Positions 25,534 through 33,363 of a stretch of 64,000 nt of DNA are shown piece after piece; the stretch's first letter is position 1; each line of letters begins with the position of its first letter. The notes under the pieces are model-generated. The model saw only the letters and a program-made list of their open reading frames with translations, ran no database searches and was not told the DNA's origin. The stretch covers positions 62,001 through 126,000 of the forward strand of contig CAJTCG010000012.1 in the NCBI GenBank assembly GCA_910574635.1. Direction: 5' to 3'. The translations under genes were made by a program, and so were the position numbers. The stretch comes from Oscillospiraceae bacterium. Its GTDB lineage: Bacteria > Bacillota > Clostridia > Oscillospirales > Oscillospiraceae.

Positions 25534-27729
25534 CTATTTCAGGTATTTCTTCAATTTGAACGTGACCGCCTGAATATCGATCGGCTTTGCCAAATGGTCG
25601 TTCATACCGCGCTCCAGGCACCTTTGAATATCCTCCGAAAACGCGTCCGCCGTCATGGCAATGATGGGAATATCCGCGTCCTCCCGTTCCAGTCTCCGGA
25701 TGGCCGCGGTCGCCTCGTAGCCGTCCATGACCGGCATCCGCACATCCATAATAATCGCGTCATAGTGCCCGGCCGGGGAGTTCCGGAATTTCTCCACACA
25801 GATCTCTCCGTTTTCAGCCCAGTCCAATTCCAGCTCAAGGATGGAAAGCAGCTCCCTTGCCACTTCCCAGTTCAGCTCGTTGTCCTCCGCCAGCAGAATG
25901 CGTCTTCCCTTCAGCACCACGTCATTCATTCGTTCGGCGGCGCCGTCCGCTGCCTCCGATGCCGCGGGCGCTGCCGCCTTTTCCAAATCCAGCACAACAT
26001 GGAACTCGCTGCCCCGGCCCTGTTCGCTGCGGACAGAGATTGTCCCGCCCATGGCGTCCACAATGCACTTGGTAATCGCCATGCCCAGGCCGGACCCCTC
26101 TGTCTTCCGGACCCGGGTGTTGTCCTCCCGGCTGAACGACTCGAATATGACCTTCTGATACTCCTTTGACATGCCGATGCCCGTATCGCTTACCAGGAAG
26201 TGGGTACGGACCCGGGAGGCGTCCTCCGGCAGCGCCTCCTGATACACGGTCAGCTGAACGGCGCCCTTCTCCGGGGTGAATTTGACGGCGTTCCCCAGCA
26301 GATTGATCAGCACCTGATTCAGCCGCACACCGTCGCAACGCACGTTCTCCGACAGGATCTCCCGGGCAGCCGCCTTAAACTGCTGGTTTTTCGCCGTGAC
26401 CTGGGGCTGCATGATATTGACGATGCTGTCCATCGCCTCCCTCAGCGACACCGGCTCCACATTCAGCGTCATTTTGCCGCTTTCGATCTTGGATATATCC
26501 AATACGTCGTTGATAAGCCCCAGCAAATGCTTGCTGGACAGCGCGATCTTACCCAGGTAATCCCGAACGCGCTTCGGATCGTCCGTATTGTCCAGCGCCA
26601 AGGAGGTCATCCCGATGATGGCGTTCATGGGCGTGCGGATATCGTGGCTCATGCTGGATAGGAATTCCTGTTTCGCCGCGTTGGCCTGTTCCGCCTCTTT
26701 CCGCGCCTGCTCCGCGGCTTTTCGCGCCGCGTCCATCTCCGCGTTGATGCGCGTCAGCTCCGACACCTGGTTCCGGAACAGCTTCAAGTACCGGAAGAAT
26801 ATGTAGAGGAGCATCGCAATCACCGCAAAGGAGGCGGCGTAGACGATGATGAGCCACCGGCTTCCCATGCCTGAGATGGCGTTATCCAGCCTTTCGAAGG
26901 GGAGAACCGTCACCAGATACCACTCGCAGTAAGGGAGATTGGTGCAGTATATATGGCGGCGCGATCCGCCGTTTTTCACAATCGTGGAATAATCCTCACC
27001 GGCGTTCATGGCGGCTTGCAGCTGTTCAATGCAGGCATCCGCCTCCATATCCTGCCCGGCAAAGATATTGGTGAGCCTGTCAAAATAGTTTTTGTGGGCG
27101 TCTCCCTCGTTCCCGACCACATAGCTTCCATCTTTCCGGATCACAAAGGAATAGCTCAGCGACTGGTCCGAGTCCAGGAAGAGAACCTCGCCCATATATT
27201 TGGTGGAAAGCCCCACCACAAGGGCAAGGCTGCCTCCGCCGCCGGACATGGGATACTCACAGGGAACGCCGAACAAAATCACCCCGCCGCCGTCGCTGCC
27301 GGTGGCGGAGGCCGCTTTGCGCTCCCCGTTCCGCAGGCTCTCCAAAAAGGGCTCCGGGTGGTTGAGCTCCACGGGATCGCCAAAAATCATCTCACTTCCG
27401 CCGTCGGGCCCGTACAGGGCGGCGCACAAAAAATGCCTTGCCCTGGCGCCGTATTCGATGTCCTCCCTCGTTCCGTAACCGGACGCCCCATCCCCTGCCG
27501 CAATGCCCGCGATGGACTCCGCCATGGTCAGGCGAAGCTCAATGATCGTTTCAAAGTGCAGCGACACCTGCTCGTTCATTCCCGCCATATAGGCGGTGCC
27601 GATCTCCTCAATCGTGCTTTCGCTCATCGTGTGAATGGACGCTCCCAGGAGGGAAAACACGATAACCGTCAAACAAAGGATTACCACTATTCCGATTTTC
27701 AAAGACCGCGGCAAAGCCTTGCTTTTCAT
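25534..27729 (-). CDS. Hybrid sensor histidine kinase with extracellular sensor (dCache-like), HisKA, HATPase and REC
   Basis: This membrane kinase has 731 residues. It has one helix at about 10-32, an extracellular sensor of about 260 residues with a dCache-like FVIRKDGSYVVGNE, a second helix near 292-312, and a coiled coil. The HisKA domain has His362 in SSMSHDIRTPMNAI. The HATPase domain has N, G1 and G2 boxes (LLGNAVKF, DTGIGM, GSGLGM). The C-terminal REC domain has its Asp in IIMDVRMPVMDG. It lacks an output domain, so phosphate must pass elsewhere or stop at REC. The start at 27729 has the better upstream purine-rich site. It follows the GAF/PAS kinase by 57 bp and shares its promoter. 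Confidence 0.9.
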   Translation of the reverse strand: MKSKALPRSLKIGIVVILCLTVIVFSLLGASIHTMSESTIEEIGTAYMAGMNEQVSLHFETIIELRLTMAESIAGIAAGDGASGYGTREDIEYGARARHFLCAALYGPDGGSEMIFGDPVELNHPEPFLESLRNGERKAASATGSDGGGVILFGVPCEYPMSGGGGSLALVVGLSTKYMGEVLFLDSDQSLSYSFVIRKDGSYVVGNEGDAHKNYFDRLTNIFAGQDMEADACIEQLQAAMNAGEDYSTIVKNGGSRRHIYCTNLPYCEWYLVTVLPFERLDNAISGMGSRWLIIVYAASFAVIAMLLYIFFRYLKLFRNQVSELTRINAEMDAARKAAEQARKEAEQANAAKQEFLSSMSHDIRTPMNAIIGMTSLALDNTDDPKRVRDYLGKIALSSKHLLGLINDVLDISKIESGKMTLNVEPVSLREAMDSIVNIMQPQVTAKNQQFKAAAREILSENVRCDGVRLNQVLINLLGNAVKFTPEKGAVQLTVYQEALPEDASRVRTHFLVSDTGIGMSKEYQKVIFESFSREDNTRVRKTEGSGLGMAITKCIVDAMGGTISVRSEQGRGSEFHVVLDLEKAAAPAASEAADGAAERMNDVVLKGRRILLAEDNELNWEVARELLSILELELDWAENGEICVEKFRNSPAGHYDAIIMDVRMPVMDGYEATAAIRRLEREDADIPIIAMTADAFSEDIQRCLERGMNDHLAKPIDIQAVTFKLKKYLK

Positions 27730-27786
27730 ATCCGTTCCATCTCCACAGCTTGTCATAATTTATGCTATCCTCATGCGTGCGCCGTC

Positions 27787-30369
27787 CTAACGTCCCCGCA
27801 GTCCGTTCATAACCCGGAACATTTTGCGGACGTCCACCGGCTTTGCCAAATGTTCATCCATTCCCGCGTCCTTCGCCAGCGCCACGTCCTCCTCAAACGC
27901 GTTGGCCGACAGCGCTATAATCGGCACCGTCTTCGCGTCCGGCCGGTCCAGGCCGCGAATTACGCGGGCCGCCTCATAACCGCTCATCACCGGCATCATT
28001 AAATCCATCAGCACGCAGTCAAACCTTCCCGGTTCGGACGCCGCGAAGGCGTCCACGGCGGCCTTTCCGTCATTGGCGGTCACCACCTCCGCGCCCGCTT
28101 CCCCAAGAATGTACTCGACAATTTCGCAGTTAAGCGCGTTGTCCTCCACCAGGAGGACCCGCATTCCGGAGACGTCGCCCTGCGTATCACCATCCTTCTC
28201 CGCGGGTTCTTCCTCCCACGCCTCGTCGACGCGGATAGGCAGGGTGATTTGGACCACGCTTCCCCTGCCGGGCTGGCTGTCCACCGAAATGGCCCCCTTC
28301 ATCTGGTCCACCAGCTTCTTCACGATGGACATGCCCAGGCCCGTGCCGTTATAGTTCGTCCTCGCGCCCTGGTGCTCCTGGGTAAAGGGCTCGAAAATGT
28401 GATTCTTGAAGTCCTCTCCAATGCCGATTCCCGTATCTTCAACGACGAAGCGGCAGCTTGCCGTCCCCTCCCGGAAGGCAGTCTCCTCCGCCCGCACAAA
28501 TACGGAGCCGTTGGGCCGGTTATATTTGAGGGCGTTGTCAATGACGCTCATCAGGATCTGCTTTAAGTGAAGCGGATTCCCCATCACCCTGCTGTGCCGC
28601 AGGCCGGTCGTCTCCAGCTCCAAACGGATTCCCCGCTCTTCCGCCTGGTGGGACAAAATCGTAATACAATCTTTCAGCACGGCGCAAAGGTCAAAGGGCT
28701 CCACCACCACGGTCGGCCTCCCGCTCTCCAGATTGCTCACCTGAAGGACATCGTTTACCAGGGACAGCAGATGCTCGGTTGACACGCGGATTTTTCTCTG
28801 GCACTCTTTTTGCCGCTCCGGGTCATCCCGGCTGTTTTCCAGAATGGCCAGCATTCCCAAAATCCCGTTGATGGGCGTGCGGAGGTCGTGGGACATGTGG
28901 GAGAGAAACTCGCTTTTTGCCGAGTTCGCCCGCCTCACCCGCTCCAAAAGCTCCATGATGGACTGTTCCTGCTTTTTCCTCGTCACCATGGTTTCCGTGA
29001 TGTCCTGATGGTATCCGTTCAGGCACGCGCCCGGTTTTTCAAACGTCTTGTCCGGCACGCCGCCGCAGCGGACATAAATTCTCCCAAGGGCCGGGTGATT
29101 CCAGGGATAGATGACCTCGGCCCGTCCGGTATCCAGTATTGCCCGCACAGCCTCCTGGACCATTTCCACATAGTCCGGCTCAATGCGCTCAAACCAGTGC
29201 CGGTAGCACTCCTCCGGCCCAATTTCATCCGGCACCCCCAGGAGAATCCGCATAGTCCGGTCCGGGTACAGCCTGGGCCGGCAACCCTCTTCCAGCTCGA
29301 TGGTCCAGATGCCGGTTCTGGCGCCCTCCAGAATGTCTTCCAGGCTCCGTCTGGCCTCCAGCTTGTATTTCTCTTCCCGCTCCACCAGGGCGTTGACATC
29401 CCGCAGGGCAAAGATCGCGCAGTTCTCCGCCGCCGTCCTCTCCGTAGCGGAAAAGTGAATCTCCAGATACTTTAGTCCCGAGAAGTTGTCCTTCACCTGA
29501 TACCGGACCGAGAATTTTTTCTTTTTCCTGAGCTTTGCCAGCACATAGTCCTTCTCCGTCATGGCGCGGAGACGCTCCTGCCCCTGGGGAACCACGCATT
29601 TGGAGATATACCGCTCCATAGCCGCCTGATAGCCGTCTTTAAAATGAGCGGCCCAGTCCAAGCCCAGCCCCTCGCTGCTGCGGTACACCTCGCATTCGCC
29701 CGTGTCAAAGTTCACCTCGTAAATGCCCAGGTAGTCCACGCTGAGGGCATGGAGCACGTTATAGCTCTGCTTTTGAAGCTCCCGGAACAGGTTGCGCCGC
29801 TTCAGGGAGGACACGATAAAGTACGCCGCCGTTTGGAGCATATTCGACGCATACTCCAGCAACTTCACGGGGGGATTGTCCACGCCGTAAAAGCCGATGA
29901 TCCGCTTCCCGTCGTACAGGGGCACCACCACAAGGGAGTGGATGCCCTGCCGCTTCAGGTTCTCATACTGAAGCGGCTCCGTCTGCCGAATATCCTCCAC
30001 GTTCTTTATGACGATATGCCTGCCGACGCTGAAATTCCGGTACCAGCTGGCGCACACCTCCGAAGGGACATTTTGAAGGTTCGCCTGTTCCGCCTCCACC
30101 CCGGCGTCCACCCACTCATAGGTGTTGTCGTCGCCGCCGGACTCGTTCTGCTCAAAGATATAGGTCCTCTCCCCGTTCAGCGCTTTTCCCAGGTGCTCCA
30201 GCAGCACTCCAAGCGACTGATCCGGGGTCTCCTCCAGCAAGGCGACACGAAGGCCCTCGTTGATAATGGCCTCCAGATTCTGAACGCTTCGCATGCCGCT
30301 GTGCGGCTCATGAGCCTCTATGATCGGAGCGCCTTCTCCAGCCGGTAAACGTCCCCCTGCACAATCCAT
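27787..30369 (-). CDS. Soluble hybrid histidine kinase with GAF and PAS sensors and REC
   Basis: These 860 residues have no membrane segment. An N-terminal GAF domain lies at about 30-190 (VVVPLYDGKRIIGFYGVDNP), followed by two PAS-like domains (about 205-330 and 340-465). HisKA follows with His494 in SHMSHDLRTPING, then HATPase (DTGIGIGED, GTGLGMSIV) and a C-terminal REC with CVLMDLMMPVMSG. GAF/PAS input suggests an intracellular small-molecule or redox cue. The ATG at 30369 has GGAGG 8 bp upstream. It has a near-consensus promoter and is the first gene of a two-kinase operon. Confidence 0.9.
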   Translation of the reverse strand: MDCAGGRLPAGEGAPIIEAHEPHSGMRSVQNLEAIINEGLRVALLEETPDQSLGVLLEHLGKALNGERTYIFEQNESGGDDNTYEWVDAGVEAEQANLQNVPSEVCASWYRNFSVGRHIVIKNVEDIRQTEPLQYENLKRQGIHSLVVVPLYDGKRIIGFYGVDNPPVKLLEYASNMLQTAAYFIVSSLKRRNLFRELQKQSYNVLHALSVDYLGIYEVNFDTGECEVYRSSEGLGLDWAAHFKDGYQAAMERYISKCVVPQGQERLRAMTEKDYVLAKLRKKKKFSVRYQVKDNFSGLKYLEIHFSATERTAAENCAIFALRDVNALVEREEKYKLEARRSLEDILEGARTGIWTIELEEGCRPRLYPDRTMRILLGVPDEIGPEECYRHWFERIEPDYVEMVQEAVRAILDTGRAEVIYPWNHPALGRIYVRCGGVPDKTFEKPGACLNGYHQDITETMVTRKKQEQSIMELLERVRRANSAKSEFLSHMSHDLRTPINGILGMLAILENSRDDPERQKECQRKIRVSTEHLLSLVNDVLQVSNLESGRPTVVVEPFDLCAVLKDCITILSHQAEERGIRLELETTGLRHSRVMGNPLHLKQILMSVIDNALKYNRPNGSVFVRAEETAFREGTASCRFVVEDTGIGIGEDFKNHIFEPFTQEHQGARTNYNGTGLGMSIVKKLVDQMKGAISVDSQPGRGSVVQITLPIRVDEAWEEEPAEKDGDTQGDVSGMRVLLVEDNALNCEIVEYILGEAGAEVVTANDGKAAVDAFAASEPGRFDCVLMDLMMPVMSGYEAARVIRGLDRPDAKTVPIIALSANAFEEDVALAKDAGMDEHLAKPVDVRKMFRVMNGLRGR

Positions 30370-30427
30370 ACGCCTGTCCTCCGCTTTCTCCTCACAGCTT
30401 CGCTCCAAAAGTCAGAAAATCTCTGTC

Positions 30428-30456
30428 ATAATACCATACCCGCGCAATTACGTCAA
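30428..30456 (-). promoter_or_regulatory. Sigma-A promoter of the two-kinase operon
   Basis: TTGACG (30456-30451), a 17-bp spacer and TATTAT (30433-30428), about 60 bp before the GAF/PAS kinase start. This is a near-consensus housekeeping promoter. Confidence 0.75.
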
Positions 30457-30552
30457 TGAGAAGAAACGAAAATCATAGTCATTGTAAAAACCGGCCGCTT
30501 CCAACAGGTTTTCATAATCACGCCCACCGGCGCCGCCTGGTTTTTAAGCCGC

Positions 30553-30591
30553 AAAAAGCCCACGAAAATTCACGGAATTTTCGTGGGCTTT
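30553..30591 (-). terminator. Terminator of the kinase-DegV operon
   Basis: A perfect 17-bp stem (AAAGCCCACGAAAATTC and its complement) with a 3-nt loop. It is followed on the minus strand by TTTTT, 20 bp after the kinase-DegV stop. Confidence 0.85.
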
Positions 30592-30610
30592 CCAGCATCC
30601 CTGCCTGTAT

Positions 30611-33310
30611 CTACACCGTCCCGTCATGGGCCGCTGTTTGGAAAAAGGGAACCGCCGCGTCGTCCCGCCGCATAAACAGCAGTCCAAAGGACCCGGGGCC
30701 GCAGTTGCTGGCGATGGCGGAGGACGCCTTTTGCAGATAGACCCGCTCAAAGGGACAGTACTGCTGCACCAGGCTTTGAATAAATCGGAGCCGCTTTTCA
30801 TCCATCCCGGAGTATGTGATGAATAAAATGCGCCGGTCAATGTTCCCGGTATTCTGGAGCGTCCGCTTGACATACTTTTTTGCCGCATGGGAAAAGCTGC
30901 CTATCTCCATCCGGCTGACCACCATCCGGCTCCTCTTCAGCGCCAGGACCGGATGCAGCAGCAGCGCGTCGCAGAGAATCTGGATGCGTTTCGGTATCCG
31001 GCCGGACTGGCACATCATGTGGGTGTTGTTGATGATAAACGCGGAGGAAATGAAACGCTCCATCCGCTTCACCGCTTCCAGAATTTCCTCCTTCGCGGCA
31101 TGATGCTCCGCCATATAGGCCGCGCACAAAACCACCAGCCCCATGCTGCTGGAGAGGTGCCCGGAATCAAGGACTGTGACGTTTTCAAAGGATTTCGCCG
31201 CCTCACAGGCATTTTGATAACCGTCGCTGACGTGCCTTGCCATTGTAATATGAATGACGTTCTGCGCCTCCGTCAGCTTCTCGGCAAAGAAGCGCTCGTA
31301 GTCCTCCACCTCGGGAGGATGGGAATAGCCCTTCCGCCCCCCGGCAATATGCGCCAGCAATTCATCCGGACTCAGCTCCGCCCCGTCCAGGAACCGCCCT
31401 TCTTCCGTACAGACGTAATACGGGCATACGGAAAGGCTGAACTCTTTCCGGAGGGATTCCGGAAGGTCGCACACGCTGTCCGTTGTGACCAGGATGGAGC
31501 GCCTTTGTGCCTGCTCGAAGATCAGAATGTCTTTTTCGATGTCCTCCTGCTGGGCTTCCTCGTTCAGATTCACCAGACCCTTGGGGAGGATGCTCAGCAC
31601 AGCCGCCTCCAGCAGCGCGCCGCTGACCGGCTTGGCCAGATAGCCGCTGAAGCCCTCCTTTCGATAGAGAAGCTGGTTGTCGCTGCCCGCGTTGGCGGTC
31701 AGCGCCACCACGGGCACGTCCTGGCACAGGCCGCCCGGCTGGACCCGCAGGGCGTGGAGGCACTCGATTCCGTCCATTTCCGGCATCAGGTGGTCCATGA
31801 GAATGCAGTCATAATGGTGGTTCTGGGTCAGCCGCAGGCATTCGGCCCCGCTGTGGGCCATGTCAATCTGGATTTGGGTCTCCGCCAGCAGCTTCTTCAC
31901 CACCATCAGGTTCATTTCGTTGTCGTCCACCACGAGAATATGCGCGTCCGGCGCCTCAAAGCTCCGCTGGTACACTTCGCCTTCCCGCACACGCGCCCGG
32001 GAGGCCAGCGTAAACGTCCCCAGCTCCTTCTCGTCCACGATGTCTTGATCCAGGACGACCACAAACTTGGAGCCCTTGGTATAGACGCTGTTTACGCTGA
32101 TCTCGCCGCCCATCAGCTCCACCAGCTGCTGAACAATGCTGAGCCCCAGTCCCGTCCCCTCAATATAACGGTTTTTCTCCTCGTCCACCCGCCGGAACGC
32201 GTTGAAAATATAGGGAATATTCTCCTTCTTCACGCCCTGGCCGGTATCCTCCACGGAATACCAGACCCGCATGCGGTTGACCCCCTGCCGCTCACACCGG
32301 ACGGACAGGGTAACGGAGCCTTCGCTGGTATACTTCACCGCGTTGTTCAGCAGATTGATCAAAATCTGCTTGATGCGCACCTCGTCTCCGCAGAGCATGC
32401 TGGGAATGGAGGAATCCACATGGAGCTTAAATTCCAGGCCCTTTTCCTTGGCCTTGATCCAAATCATGTTGACGATTTCCGAAAAGAGGGCCCCGGTCTC
32501 ATAGGAGACGTTGACAATCTCCATCTTTCCGGATTTGATCTTGGAGATGTCCAGAATGTCGTTAATCAGGGAGAGCAGCAGCTTGCTGGCCCCCTGGATA
32601 TTCCGGGCGTTCTCCGCCACCTCCGCCGAGATGTCCTCCCGCAGGATGATCTCATTGAGTCCGATGATCGTGTTGATGGGCGTGCGGATCTCGTGGCTCA
32701 TGCTGGAAAAGAAGTGATTCTCCGCCCGGTTCAGCTCCTCGATCTCCTTTTTCTGCCGCTGCGAGAGGGCATTCTCCTCCTCGTACATCCGGTTTAGGAA
32801 CATGAGCAGGATGCTGGTGAGCAGCCCCACCATAATCATGGAAAAGGCGGAGTCAAACAGCGCGTCGTGCTGCGTATTCGGCGCGGCAAGGGCCGGATAG
32901 TAAAAGGCGGTGCCGTAGCAAAGCAGCGTCTCCGCCGTACAAAGTCCAAAAAAGACCGCCCTGCGCCTTCCCTGCAAGGTGATGCAGACGTAGATGAAGC
33001 AGAGCACAAACCACTCCGGCACGCCGCTGTAAAAGCCGCCTGCGGAAAAAAAGGTGATGGGAAACAGCGTAAGCAGCAGTATCGCAATGAGCGTGGCGCC
33101 CATGTGAATCCGTTTTTTCCGAATGCTGATCTTGACGATTGCCGCCATGAGGGCCAGGCTTGCCAGCATAATCAGCACGTTCCAGAGGCTTCTGCCCATG
33201 GGCAGGGTAAACGCAATGGCGATCATGCAGACGCCGGTCACAATGCGGAACATTCGCTCGCGGAGGCTGATCCTGTGATCGGTAATAATCTCAAACCATT
33301 TTTTTATCAC
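30611..33310 (-). CDS. Membrane hybrid histidine kinase fused to a C-terminal DegV (fatty-acid-binding) domain
   Basis: This protein has about 899 residues. The N-terminal part has six or so membrane helices (about 20-172) and no large loop. HisKA has His206 in SSMSHEIRTPINT, HATPase has LLNNAVKY, DTGQGV and GTGLGLSIV, and REC has Asp506 in CILMDHLMPEMDG. After a 30-residue acidic linker comes a full DegV domain (about 603-881), starting SILVTTDSVCDLPE. DegV/FakB proteins bind a fatty acid for phosphorylation. Here the lipid-contact positions are partly kept (Ser695 in HVSDGYQNA) and partly changed (YSHPP for TTSQP; SNCGPG, so Asn869 where His is usual). GTG at 33310 has GAGGAG 11 bp upstream; GTG at 33322 is the alternative. 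I know of no described kinase with this architecture. Confidence 0.88.
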   Translation of the reverse strand: MIKKWFEIITDHRISLRERMFRIVTGVCMIAIAFTLPMGRSLWNVLIMLASLALMAAIVKISIRKKRIHMGATLIAILLLTLFPITFFSAGGFYSGVPEWFVLCFIYVCITLQGRRRAVFFGLCTAETLLCYGTAFYYPALAAPNTQHDALFDSAFSMIMVGLLTSILLMFLNRMYEEENALSQRQKKEIEELNRAENHFFSSMSHEIRTPINTIIGLNEIILREDISAEVAENARNIQGASKLLLSLINDILDISKIKSGKMEIVNVSYETGALFSEIVNMIWIKAKEKGLEFKLHVDSSIPSMLCGDEVRIKQILINLLNNAVKYTSEGSVTLSVRCERQGVNRMRVWYSVEDTGQGVKKENIPYIFNAFRRVDEEKNRYIEGTGLGLSIVQQLVELMGGEISVNSVYTKGSKFVVVLDQDIVDEKELGTFTLASRARVREGEVYQRSFEAPDAHILVVDDNEMNLMVVKKLLAETQIQIDMAHSGAECLRLTQNHHYDCILMDHLMPEMDGIECLHALRVQPGGLCQDVPVVALTANAGSDNQLLYRKEGFSGYLAKPVSGALLEAAVLSILPKGLVNLNEEAQQEDIEKDILIFEQAQRRSILVTTDSVCDLPESLRKEFSLSVCPYYVCTEEGRFLDGAELSPDELLAHIAGGRKGYSHPPEVEDYERFFAEKLTEAQNVIHITMARHVSDGYQNACEAAKSFENVTVLDSGHLSSSMGLVVLCAAYMAEHHAAKEEILEAVKRMERFISSAFIINNTHMMCQSGRIPKRIQILCDALLLHPVLALKRSRMVVSRMEIGSFSHAAKKYVKRTLQNTGNIDRRILFITYSGMDEKRLRFIQSLVQQYCPFERVYLQKASSAIASNCGPGSFGLLFMRRDDAAVPFFQTAAHDGTV

Positions 33311-33363
33311 GAAGTCTTCCACTCCTCAGAACTCGACATTTTCAAGAAGAGGGCCGGGCGCCG

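Noticed and set aside
30887..32797. A 636-codon plus-strand open frame
   Set aside because: It is antisense to the kinase-DegV gene. The protein has no recognisable domain and no start signals.
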